From a virus, in IMG/VR virus record IMGVR_UViG_3300003690_000113, positions 1 to 24,875 of that record: a stretch of 24,875 bases of DNA; one strand, 5' to 3'. The number at the start of each line of letters is the position of its first letter. Within the stretch, counting starts at the first letter, position 1. Shown here piece after piece: positions 1-7,233 of this stretch. A program made the translations under genes and the position numbers. The notes under the pieces are model-generated. The model did not search any database, was not told the DNA's origin, and saw only the letters and a list, made by a program, of their open reading frames with translations.

Positions 1-160
1 CGACATCGTAGACAACGGCTCCGTCCTGGGCCGTCACCTGGATAATATCAGCACACCGAAGTTCATACAGCCGTCACAGCGCATACACAGCAACAGCGGA
101 CAGGCCGTCATTGACAGTATCCTCGACGCCGCATCTAAACCCATGAGCAGATATGGCTGA
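1..160 (+). CDS. C-terminal end of an unidentified protein upstream of portal (partial)
   Basis: An open frame (codons starting at base 2) runs from the left edge to a TGA at 158-160. It encodes 52 residues ending in SKPMSRYG. The first bases of the portal gene overlap its stop, as in the rest of this operon. In most tailed phages the large terminase subunit sits directly before the portal, so this could be its C-terminus, but the visible residues carry no ATPase or nuclease motif and I cannot identify it. The overlap and the absence of any stop up to the edge support real coding. Confidence 0.6.
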   Translation, partial: DIVDNGSVLGRHLDNISTPKFIQPSQRIHSNSGQAVIDSILDAASKPMSRYG

Positions 161-2249
161 ACAGATTAAAATGTCGGACACAGAGGTAGACCACTGGTGG
201 AAGTCCATAAGCAACCGCAAGAAGTTTATGGAATCACACCACCGTGAGTGGCGCAGCAACCTCGACAGATATCAGCTCAAGAACATCGATATCCCCGGCC
301 TTGCGGAGGATGAGACCGTCCTGATATCACGCATATACCCTATGGTGCGTAAGATTATCGCCTCCATAGCCTTTAACTACCCCGAAGTATTTGTGCGGAT
401 AGAAGACTCTGAAGACATCGGATCAGAGGGACTGGAAGACATCCTCAATGTCGCCGCCAACGACATCCTGAAGGTTATGAACGCCCGCATAGAAGTCCAC
501 CAGGGCCTCTTCGACACTATCTTCTGCTACCGCCCCTGGTTCAAGATCGAATATAACAAGCCGGGATATGACACCTTCGGCGTCACCAGCGCCAGCGAGA
601 AGGAAGACTTCCCCTGCGTCTTCCGCGTAGACCCCTTCAAGATCCTCATAGACCCCAACGTAAAACCCCACGACTATACCACAGCCTCAGACATCATCGA
701 GGAGATGGACATACCCATAAAGAGGCTGATGAAGGACAGCCGCTTCCGCCACACACGAACAGAGCTGAAGAGCCTCATAAGCGAAGGCGGCAGCGACGAC
801 TTCGAGAAGACCTTCGGACAGGACATGGAGCCGGAGCCGCGCACCGAAGACCAGGAGGCGCGAGAGGAAGCACAGAGGCTGGCCGGCATCGTCAGGTGCT
901 ACGAGGTGCATGACCGCATACGGGGGCAGCGCAAGTTCTTCGTCAAGGGAATCAAAGACCCCATTGAAAATATCAGCCACCCCTTCCTGTTGCGTGAGGC
1001 CGTGCGCCGCACCGACCCCGCAACAGGAGAGGAGCTGTCTGTAGACTATACCCGGCCCAGCGACGAAAATGGGGAGGTACCCGAAAAGTTCCTTGTCAGG
1101 GGGGGCTTCCCCTACTTCACGCAGTCGCTGGACCTGGGAGACAGCTTCTATGGCAGGGCCATAGCCTCCTATGAGGAGCAGATAGAGTCTGTCATCATGG
1201 ACTCCGTCTCCCACCGCGCCGATAACCTGGCACGGCTGAAGCGCGTCATCGTAGGAGACGAGAGATCCAAGGAGAGAGACAGCAAGCTGCCGACAAGCCT
1301 GAAGAACGCCCAGGACAGCAGCATCGTCTGGACACAGCCGCCGCCGGGAGGAAGCGTTCGTGATATCCTCGCCCCCGTAGACTGGGGAGCGCCGCAGCCA
1401 GACCAGATACAGCTCGAGCGGGATGTTATGTTCTATGAGAGCCAACTCATAGAAGTCGAGGCCCGAGGGGGGAGGACGGCGACAGAGTCAGCCATAAACG
1501 CCACGACGGCAGAGCTGAACAGGGAGTGGATGCAGTCGCTGCCGGTAAATACCTATGAGTGGATAGTATCCTCAGCCTTTGATATTATGGCGGACGAGAG
1601 ATATATCCCCGAAGAGTGGTATGTAAGCCAGAGGCAGCGCGGCTCCGTAGACGCACAGGTGGCAATACAGGCACACTGGCTGCGCGTAAAGCGCCGCGTC
1701 ACCATAGCCGCACACTCTATGTCTCCCTTTGCAGAGCAGATGCAGAGAGACAGCGTTATGGCTTTCGTAGACAGGTTTTCCAATGACCCCCTATTCGATG
1801 CGAAGAAGCTGCGGATGACGGCAGCGAAGTCCTTTGGCTTCCCCGACCCCGAAGGACTCTTCAAGAAAGAGCAGAACATAGACGCCATCAGGGCCGCGCA
1901 GTTTGAGCTGATACAGCACATCCTGATGGGAGCGCAGATAAATCCTATACCCGGCGAAGACCATAACACCCACATGGAGATACAGCACCCCCAGGCCGTC
2001 TCGCAGATGCCGCAGTTCCTGAACCTCCTCCCGGCACAGCAGCAGCAGATACTCACCCTCTGTGAGCAGCACATACAGATGCACCAGGAGATGATAAGCC
2101 AGGAAGCGTCAGGAACAGGAGGGCCACGGGCCGTAGGCAAGCCCGACAAGGTAGAAGGCTCCATGGGAATTATTGGGAAGGTGCGCTCTAATGCCCAGGA
2201 GACAGCAAACCTCATCCAGACACAGCAGAAAGACGCGGGAGTGATATAA
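153..2249 (+). CDS. Portal protein
   Basis: 698 aa. The portal forms the dodecameric ring at the capsid vertex through which DNA is packaged and ejected, and which anchors the tail. The length suits podovirus portals (P22 gp1 is about 725 aa). The N-terminal part has a helical segment RIYPMVRKIIASIAFNYPEV, typical of the region before the portal wing. The middle (about residues 310-370) has the family-like pattern of a hydrophobic FPYFTQSLDLGDSFYG, then a long helix with paired acidic and amide residues and R-rich RADNLARLKRVIVGDE. The C-terminus is Gln/His-rich helix (QQQQILTLCEQHIQMHQEM), consistent with a barrel or crown. It is followed by a zinc ribbon, a scaffold and a coat gene, the usual head order. 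The ATG overlaps the upstream CDS by 8 bases with only a weak GAG ribosome site, which suggests translational coupling. Family assignment is by pattern, not search. Confidence 0.85.
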   Translation: MAEQIKMSDTEVDHWWKSISNRKKFMESHHREWRSNLDRYQLKNIDIPGLAEDETVLISRIYPMVRKIIASIAFNYPEVFVRIEDSEDIGSEGLEDILNVAANDILKVMNARIEVHQGLFDTIFCYRPWFKIEYNKPGYDTFGVTSASEKEDFPCVFRVDPFKILIDPNVKPHDYTTASDIIEEMDIPIKRLMKDSRFRHTRTELKSLISEGGSDDFEKTFGQDMEPEPRTEDQEAREEAQRLAGIVRCYEVHDRIRGQRKFFVKGIKDPIENISHPFLLREAVRRTDPATGEELSVDYTRPSDENGEVPEKFLVRGGFPYFTQSLDLGDSFYGRAIASYEEQIESVIMDSVSHRADNLARLKRVIVGDERSKERDSKLPTSLKNAQDSSIVWTQPPPGGSVRDILAPVDWGAPQPDQIQLERDVMFYESQLIEVEARGGRTATESAINATTAELNREWMQSLPVNTYEWIVSSAFDIMADERYIPEEWYVSQRQRGSVDAQVAIQAHWLRVKRRVTIAAHSMSPFAEQMQRDSVMAFVDRFSNDPLFDAKKLRMTAAKSFGFPDPEGLFKKEQNIDAIRAAQFELIQHILMGAQINPIPGEDHNTHMEIQHPQAVSQMPQFLNLLPAQQQQILTLCEQHIQMHQEMISQEASGTGGPRAVGKPDKVEGSMGIIGKVRSNAQETANLIQTQQKDAGVI

Positions 2250-2467
2250 TGCAGAAAGCTAAGAAAGCCAAGAAAGCCGCAGTAAAGGAACCAGCCAAGA
2301 CCACGGAAACCTTTGGCGTCTATAACGTCGTCAGGGTACGAACAGAAGGAGGACGGCACTGGGAAAAGAAGCCTGCCGGGAATATCGAAGTAGATTTATC
2401 CGACCTCAGCGAGAAAGACCAGCAGGCAGTGAGAGCAGTTCTTGAGAAGGTGCTGGGAGATATCTAG
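2249..2467 (+). CDS. Small basic hypothetical protein in head operon
   Basis: 72 aa. The first 16 residues are a Lys/Ala run (MQKAKKAKKAAVKEPAK), probably disordered and able to bind nucleic acid. The remainder (FGVYNVVRVRTEGGRHWEKK, then VDLSDLSEKDQQAVRAVLEKVL) looks like a short beta hairpin plus a C-terminal helix. I do not recognise a family. Its ATG shares the A of the portal stop (TAATG) and its TAG overlaps the next GTG start, so it is translated by coupling inside the portal-scaffold interval. A role as head accessory protein is inferred from position only. Confidence 0.7.
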   Translation: MQKAKKAKKAAVKEPAKTTETFGVYNVVRVRTEGGRHWEKKPAGNIEVDLSDLSEKDQQAVRAVLEKVLGDI

Positions 2468-2880
2468 TGCCTGTATACGACTTCAGGTGTGAGTGCGGAG
2501 AAGAAAAGAAAGACCTCTATTTTTCTATGAAGTCTTTACCGCGCTCCCTGAAATGCGACTGTGGGAAGAGGATGTACCAGCAGTGGGGCAAGGGATTTAA
2601 CAGGAAGAGGTCGCTGACATCCATACTGGGCAGCAATGCCAGCCACCACCCACAGATAGGGTATGACGTAGAAATCGAGTCACCGGACCATTACAAGCAG
2701 CTTCTGAAAGAAAATGAGATGGAAGAAGCCGGCGACCCGGTAAAGGGAGTACGGGAGTGGCACAGAGAAGAGATTGAGAATAAAGAAGAGAGGTATAAAC
2801 ACCGAGGGCCTGAAGCACAGATAGCGACACAAGAGCAGATCGTAGAAGCACAACGGGCAGGGGACGAAGGACTATTATAG
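2467..2880 (+). CDS. FmdB-like zinc-ribbon protein
   Basis: 137 aa from a GTG start overlapping the previous TAG. The N-terminus MPVYDFRCECGEEKKD, followed about 20 residues later by LKCDCGKRM, is the layout of the FmdB-type zinc ribbon (M-P-x-Y-x-F/Y-x-C...C...C...CG). The likely zinc ligands are C8, C10, C30 and C32; the knuckles are CxC rather than the CxxC of most bacterial members. The remaining 100 residues are charged and probably helical, with many Glu and Lys. Zinc ribbons of this type are common small genes near phage portals, but their role is not established; nucleic-acid or protein binding is plausible. It lies between portal and scaffold, 10 bases before the scaffold start. Confidence 0.75.
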   Translation: MPVYDFRCECGEEKKDLYFSMKSLPRSLKCDCGKRMYQQWGKGFNRKRSLTSILGSNASHHPQIGYDVEIESPDHYKQLLKENEMEEAGDPVKGVREWHREEIENKEERYKHRGPEAQIATQEQIVEAQRAGDEGLL

Positions 2881-2890
2881 GAGAAAGAAG

Positions 2891-3805
2891 ATGGCAGAAG
2901 AGATGGACACTGCACCGGTTGACGCAGGGCCTGCACCTGAACCTGACACCTTTGGCGACTCTTTTGGCGAGAACCTCGACCAGAACACGTTAGCACCGAA
3001 GGCAAGCCCTTCCCGTGACCATACCAGTACCTCCAGCTTTTCCATGGACGGAGTTGACTATCGCAGACAGTCGCTGGAAGACATCCCGGAAGATGCGAAA
3101 ATATCAGCACGTGACGCATTTTCCCATGCCCAGACAGCGGTAAAGAATGCGGAAGCCAAGTCCACGCAGGCGAGTTCCGAATATCGGGAGCTGGCCTCAC
3201 AACTCGAGGCGCAAAAGGAACGCTTCGACGCATGGGAGAACGGCAGCCAACAGGAAGAGCCGCAGGTTCCTACGCTTCCCGGTCAGGAACTGGACCAGGT
3301 AGCACAGAACATGGGCTTCAACCTGGCTACAGCCACAGAACAGCAGCGCAGCTCATTCGGGGTCGTCAGTCATATGATAGAGAACCACCCCGCCGTCCAG
3401 CAGCTTACGCAGATGCAAGAGCGGCTGGACAACATAGAGCAAAATGCCGGGATGGCGTCGCAGTATGTCCAGGGGCAACAGGACCAGGCATATGAAGGCG
3501 AGTATCTCGAGGCTGTAGAAAAACACGGAGAGCAGGCAGTAAATACGTGGCTTAACACCGCGGCCCTGCTAAGAGGAAGGCCGTCGCCGGATGGCGGCAC
3601 CTTCAACCTTGGCGATGCTTTGGATCGTGTGATAAGCTCACAGGCGGGACAGGAGTCGGCACAATTAAACCAGCAAGCGCAAGAAGCACGGCGCTCGGCC
3701 CGGTCTGCGGCTTCGGGTATTCCCACAACAACAGACCTGGGACTCTCCGACGGTGACATCTCCGATGCGGATTACAACGCCTTTTTCAATAAAAACTTCG
3801 GATAG
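2891..3805 (+). CDS. Scaffolding protein (probable)
   Basis: 304 aa with a good ribosome site (AGGAG about 8 bases before ATG). The protein is acidic, rich in Gln, Glu, Ala and Ser, and has no cysteine. It begins with a disordered acidic Pro-rich segment, then helical and coiled-coil stretches around residues 70-115 (SSEYRELASQLEAQKERFDAWE) and 160-195, another Gln-rich helix, and a short ending DADYNAFFNKNFG with aromatic and basic residues that could contact coat. Lying immediately upstream of the coat gene and with this composition it fits a phage scaffold, which directs procapsid assembly and is then removed. Scaffolds share little sequence, so the call rests on position and composition. 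Confidence 0.75.
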   Translation: MAEEMDTAPVDAGPAPEPDTFGDSFGENLDQNTLAPKASPSRDHTSTSSFSMDGVDYRRQSLEDIPEDAKISARDAFSHAQTAVKNAEAKSTQASSEYRELASQLEAQKERFDAWENGSQQEEPQVPTLPGQELDQVAQNMGFNLATATEQQRSSFGVVSHMIENHPAVQQLTQMQERLDNIEQNAGMASQYVQGQQDQAYEGEYLEAVEKHGEQAVNTWLNTAALLRGRPSPDGGTFNLGDALDRVISSQAGQESAQLNQQAQEARRSARSAASGIPTTTDLGLSDGDISDADYNAFFNKNFG

Positions 3806-3855
3806 CAAGAAGGTCTAAGGGGACGGGGCTTGCTCAATAACTAAGGAGTAAGTCC

Positions 3856-4836
3856 GTGGCAGCAGTTACAGCGTCAGAAACATGGGATGCGGCCTGGACG
3901 CTTACGCTTCGTAAGAACCGCAAGCGCCTGACCGATAACATCTTCGACGAATATCCAGTTCTCGCGGCCCTGCGTAAGAGCGGCAAGGTCGAGATCGAGG
4001 ACGGCGGCAAGGAATTCCAGGAAGATGTGATGTATGCCAAGAACACGGGCACATGGTTCAGTGGATATGATACCGTAGGCACCGCCGCCGTTGACGGTAT
4101 CACGGCAGCATTCTATGTGCCTCGCTATATCAGTGTTCCTGTAACAATCTCTATGACGGAAGAGGTCGAGAGCAACGCCGTTGGCTCCAAGAAACTTATG
4201 GAAGCCAAACAGGACCAGACTATGCTCACGGCCCGCGACTCCGTCTCCTCAGCAATGTTTGGCGCTACGTCCGGCAAGATCATGCTTGGTCTTCAGGATA
4301 TTATAGCCGACACCCCGACTACGGGAACGGTCGGCGGCATCAACCGCGCCAATGAATCCTGGTGGAGAAATCAGTATTCTGCGACAGCAACGACTTTCCT
4401 GTCACAGACGAAGACAAACGTCTTCGACGGGTGGGAAGCTCTGGGCGCAAAATACAACGACTGCTCCTCCGGCAACGATCAGCCAGACCTCATCGTAACA
4501 ACCCTTGCCATTATGTCGGACGTGGAAGCGTCCCGCGCAGGCCAGGGGTATACGACGCTGGTCGATGGCTCAGGCACACGCAACCAGCTCGGTGAAGTTG
4601 GAGACATCAAGTTCAAGAAGGCTATTGTTGTCTCTGACCGTGACTGTGCCGCCAGCCATTTCTACCTGATCAACACGAAGTATCTGAAATTGAAGATTAT
4701 GTCTTCCCTCAACTTCGCGAAGACACCCTTCAAGGAGAATACCGATCAGCATGCCAAGGTCGCACATGTGGTGTTTGGTGGGCAGCTTACCACTAACAAC
4801 CCGCGTCGTCTCGGCGTCCTGAGCAATATCTCATAA
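3856..4836 (+). CDS. Major capsid protein (HK97 fold)
   Basis: 326 aa, GTG start with AAGGAG about 9 bases upstream. The coat protein builds the icosahedral shell. The N-terminal helix is followed by a basic region with FDEYPVLAALRKSGKVEIEDGGKEF, a central domain with VPRYISVPVTISMTEEVE, and a C-terminal half with the pattern DIKFKKAIVVSDRD...FYLINTKYLKLKI...AHVVFGGQLTTNNPRRLGVLS. This last segment, with 'tables turned' strand pairs and a final asparagine/arginine-rich turn before the last strand, is typical of a large family of phage coat proteins of 310-340 aa. It follows the scaffold and precedes a probable decoration gene. High expression is expected, and inverted repeats flank the pair of genes downstream. 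I see no prohead protease gene, as usual for coats assembled on a separate scaffold. Confidence 0.9.
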   Translation: MAAVTASETWDAAWTLTLRKNRKRLTDNIFDEYPVLAALRKSGKVEIEDGGKEFQEDVMYAKNTGTWFSGYDTVGTAAVDGITAAFYVPRYISVPVTISMTEEVESNAVGSKKLMEAKQDQTMLTARDSVSSAMFGATSGKIMLGLQDIIADTPTTGTVGGINRANESWWRNQYSATATTFLSQTKTNVFDGWEALGAKYNDCSSGNDQPDLIVTTLAIMSDVEASRAGQGYTTLVDGSGTRNQLGEVGDIKFKKAIVVSDRDCAASHFYLINTKYLKLKIMSSLNFAKTPFKENTDQHAKVAHVVFGGQLTTNNPRRLGVLSNIS

Positions 4837-4842
4837 CCCTTG

Positions 4843-4860
4843 CTTCCAAGCCAATGGAAG
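4843..4860 (+). other. Perfect 6-bp stem-loop after the coat gene
   Basis: CTTCCA at 4843-4848 and TGGAAG at 4855-4860 form a perfect stem with a six-base loop, 6 bases after the coat stop. No T-run follows, so it is not a convincing intrinsic terminator. It could protect or delimit the 3' end of a coat-rich mRNA, or be an mRNA processing site. The intergenic gap here is 57 bases, long for this operon. Confidence 0.45.
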
Positions 4861-4893
4861 TTCTACCCTGCCCATAGGGGAAAGGATAGTTAG

Positions 4894-5676
4894 ATGCCTC
4901 AGTATCTCGATGATAAACATACCGTTAATCGTATTGGCGGTGATGCCAACCAGGGAATTTATGAAGAGAGTTCGACACCAAAGCACTCTATTGGTGAGAA
5001 GCTGGAACTTCAGGATGGCCGCTGCTTCCGATACGGCTACACCGCCGCTGCAATTAATGCGGCAGAACTGGTATCGAATGACGTATCTGCCGGTAATGCT
5101 CTCGTTGAAACAGATAATATTGTAATCGCTGCTTCTGGTGATTACAGTCCTGCGGCGGGATCATTGAAATTGCAGATAACACTGGCAAGTAAGTCCAAGA
5201 ATGATTTTCAGGGCAGTTATCTACAGATTGCTAATGATGGCGGTGACGGTATTGGAGAAGGTATCCAGTATCGCATTAAGAGCAGCAGTGCGACAGGCGC
5301 TACGACCAGTGGCAAGGTAGATATCGAACTGTTCGATCCTATTAAGGTCACTCTTACGACCGCTTCTGATATCGCAATAGTAGGATCGCTCTGGTATAAT
5401 CTTATCGGTGCTACTTCTGCCACCGATTATGTCATTTCTGGTGTCTCTACTATTGCGTTCACCGCAAATTATTACGGATGGTTTCAGACGGCTGGAGTCG
5501 CTTTGATTTCGTCTGATGGCGCAATTGCTATTGGTGTCAACCTTACGCTGTCCGATAGTGATACTGGCCATGTGCAGTTAAAAGATGCGGAAACAGAGCC
5601 GCTTGTTGGGTATTCACTGTACGCATCGGATGATAACGGTCATGTAGGCGTTTTGCTGCAAGGACTGACGCCTTAA
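4894..5676 (+). CDS. Probable capsid decoration or head accessory protein
   Basis: 260 aa, start supported by AAAGGA about 9 bases before ATG. The sequence is beta-rich, low in Lys and Arg, and full of Ala, Gly, Ser, Thr and Asp, with no cysteine after residue 45, a profile common in exposed virion proteins. The N-terminus (MPQYLDDKHTVNRIGG...LELQDGRCFRYGY) resembles the conserved start of proteins often found directly after coat genes in environmental phages. The end YSLYASDDNGHVGVLLQGLTP suggests a final strand. Decoration proteins bind the shell at symmetry axes and stabilise it. The gene uses noticeably more T-ending codons than the portal. The function is inferred from position and composition; it could also be a head-fibre base. 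Confidence 0.55.
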   Translation: MPQYLDDKHTVNRIGGDANQGIYEESSTPKHSIGEKLELQDGRCFRYGYTAAAINAAELVSNDVSAGNALVETDNIVIAASGDYSPAAGSLKLQITLASKSKNDFQGSYLQIANDGGDGIGEGIQYRIKSSSATGATTSGKVDIELFDPIKVTLTTASDIAIVGSLWYNLIGATSATDYVISGVSTIAFTANYYGWFQTAGVALISSDGAIAIGVNLTLSDSDTGHVQLKDAETEPLVGYSLYASDDNGHVGVLLQGLTP

Positions 5677-5687
5677 CAGACTGAATA

Positions 5688-5716
5688 AATCCCTTACCGC
5701 TTCGTGCCAAGGGATT
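5688..5716 (+). terminator. First of two tandem hairpins after the head module (8-bp perfect stem)
   Basis: AATCCCTT at 5688-5695 pairs perfectly with AAGGGATT at 5709-5716 around a 13-base loop. It starts 11 bases after the stop of the decoration gene and is followed directly by a second stem. There is no T-run, so termination would have to be factor-assisted or partial. An mRNA boundary after the highly expressed head genes is the likeliest role. Confidence 0.5.
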
Positions 5717-5758
5717 AGTGGGGGTGGGGTACCTTGTCCCTCCCGCCTCACCCCCACT
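5717..5758 (+). terminator. Second tandem hairpin (10-bp perfect G/C-rich stem)
   Basis: AGTGGGGGTG at 5717-5726 pairs perfectly with CACCCCCACT at 5749-5758, with possible extra GGG/CCC pairing inside the loop. It abuts the preceding hairpin without a spacer and lies 25 bases before the next gene's start. It is stable enough to stall polymerase or block RNA decay, but lacks the trailing T-run of an intrinsic terminator. Confidence 0.5.
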
Positions 5759-5783
5759 ACTTAAAGGGAGGATGGAGAGGACA

Positions 5784-6257
5784 ATGGAGAAAATAATTAA
5801 TCAGGATCTTTCAGAAGCTGCCTGGCTGGGTCTTATAGACCGCCTGACTGCACTTGAAAAGGCTAGTGAAACCAAAGATGCACAGCTGGCCGTTCTCAAC
5901 CAGCAGGTTTCAGAGAGAAGCACACGCATAAAAACGCCCGAGCTTCGGCGCAAACGCTCCAGGGCGACAAATGAAGAAGTGCGTGGGATAGCCAGGGCGA
6001 CGGGGGGAGCATCACACGAAGACCTTGAAGATGGAACGCCGTGGACACCCACACATCCCGACTGGGTGCTGGAGTCCTATCCTGAAGAAGAGCACGATGT
6101 CATCCTGACGCTCTACAAGCAGTCATGGCTCGATGGGCATCCGGTTCAGAACCTGGACCAGCTTCAGGAAATCATATATGCCTTCCGGGAAAACCAGGAG
6201 ATAGAGCATCCTGAGAATAATGCAGAGGAACATGCGGAAGCAATAGTAGGGGTATAG
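5784..6257 (+). CDS. Hypothetical protein after the head module
   Basis: 157 aa from the ATG at 5784, chosen because GGAGAGG lies 6 bases upstream. A longer reading from 5718 would begin inside the strong hairpin and add an unlikely Pro-rich leader; an ATG at 5772 sits too close to its ribosome site. The protein starts with a helical segment (LSEAAWLGLIDRLTALEKA...LAVLNQQV) likely to form a coiled coil. A basic patch PELRRKRSR follows, then PTHPDWVLESYPEEEHDVILTLYKQSWLDGHP and an acidic tail rich in Glu. I do not recognise a family. Position between coat and head-tail adaptor suggests a virion or assembly role. Confidence 0.65.
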   Translation: MEKIINQDLSEAAWLGLIDRLTALEKASETKDAQLAVLNQQVSERSTRIKTPELRRKRSRATNEEVRGIARATGGASHEDLEDGTPWTPTHPDWVLESYPEEEHDVILTLYKQSWLDGHPVQNLDQLQEIIYAFRENQEIEHPENNAEEHAEAIVGV

Positions 6258-6535
6258 TGGAAGAAAGCATCCACCAAAAGGACTATCTCTATCGAACAAG
6301 GGGGGGAGACAAATCCTTTTCGGGACACGTTGACGCTGTAGGATATAGTGGCGACGGAAGCCTTCTGACTTTTACCGAGATTACCTTGACGGCGCGGGCG
6401 GATACCCCTGCTGACCCGCCGTCAAATATCACACTTTTCTGGATGGACTCCTCAACCGGAGATGTAAAAGCCAAGATCACCAATGCCAGCGGCTCCACAA
6501 AAACCGGGACGATATTGGATTATTCAGCGCTATGA
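6257..6535 (+). CDS. Small beta-rich hypothetical virion protein
   Basis: 92 aa, GTG start overlapping the previous TAG by one base. It is beta-rich and hydrophilic, with SFSGHVDAVGYSGDGSLLTF and a C-terminal NITLFWMDSSTGDVKAKITN then GTILDYSAL. This style of short strands with Asp/Gly turns is common in phage head-fibre or tail-fibre elements. I cannot name a family. Its stop overlaps the ATG of the head-tail adaptor (ATGA). Confidence 0.6.
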   Translation: MEESIHQKDYLYRTRGGDKSFSGHVDAVGYSGDGSLLTFTEITLTARADTPADPPSNITLFWMDSSTGDVKAKITNASGSTKTGTILDYSAL

Positions 6536-7233
6536 CCCTGACAAAAGTTATGCAGCTGGGCCTCGCAAGAGCGGGGCTGAACACCTCAAACAGCGTATTC
6601 CTGGATCGTGCCAGAGACTATTTCAATGAGGGCACCAAAGACCTGGCACAACGTCACGACTGGAGGTGGCTGATAAAGTCATCTACAATAACAACGGCAG
6701 ATGGCACAAAAGCATATTCTCTGGCTTCAGATGTTTTGAAGCCTCTTATGTTTGTGCATACAACCGATGATGTGACGATGTCTATGATAGACATCCAGGA
6801 AATGATACAGGCCGACCCTGACAACGACGAAGAGGGGGCCAGCCGTTTTGTGGTTGTAAACGGCATCAACGCCTCAACAGGATACTGGGAAGTAGACCTC
6901 CATCCCATACCTGATACCAGCAGTGAGACGATTACATATCACTACTTCGCCTTTGTGCCAGACAAAACAAGCAGCAACGACAGCACAGACCTGGCGACAA
7001 CGATGCCTCTTTGGTCACAGTGGGCTATGGTTCACTTTATCGCCGCAAGATATAAGGGCGAAAAAGGTGACGAGGTGGGGGAGACAAACGACTTTAACAG
7101 CTATCTCTTTGCGGTAGAGTCTAACATCAAGACGGACGAATCCCAGGACGGAAACGAGCATTATCGCTTTCCGCGCCGTGGAAGCACCTATCCCATGGTT
7201 AACTTTGTTGTTCAGACAGGGACGCTCGGCTAA
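6532..7233 (+). CDS. Head-to-tail adaptor protein (gp6/gp4-like, probable)
   Basis: 233 aa. The adaptor forms a ring under the portal and joins it to the tail. The N-terminal helices contain the recurring pattern of this group: LARAGLNTS, then ARDYFNEGTKDLAQRHDWRWL, where a Trp-rich helix end precedes beta strands (KSSTITTADGTKAYSLASDVLKPL). The middle has paired strands, and the C-terminal helices carry LWSQWAMVHFIAARYKGEKGDE. Helical ends flanking a beta core are expected of portal-adaptor proteins of podoviruses. It overlaps its upstream neighbour by 4 bases and the tail-tube gene by 1, matching the usual adaptor-tube gene pair. The assignment is by pattern and position. Confidence 0.7.
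   Translation: MTLTKVMQLGLARAGLNTSNSVFLDRARDYFNEGTKDLAQRHDWRWLIKSSTITTADGTKAYSLASDVLKPLMFVHTTDDVTMSMIDIQEMIQADPDNDEEGASRFVVVNGINASTGYWEVDLHPIPDTSSETITYHYFAFVPDKTSSNDSTDLATTMPLWSQWAMVHFIAARYKGEKGDEVGETNDFNSYLFAVESNIKTDESQDGNEHYRFPRRGSTYPMVNFVVQTGTLG

Noticed and set aside
687-1445. 252-aa minus-strand frame inside the portal gene
   Set aside because: It lies fully opposite the well-supported portal CDS and has Leu/Val-rich shadow composition with no family pattern.
3806-3855. GCAAG/CTTGC inverted repeat before the coat gene as a terminator
   Set aside because: Only 5 bp with a 19-base loop and no T-run; too weak.
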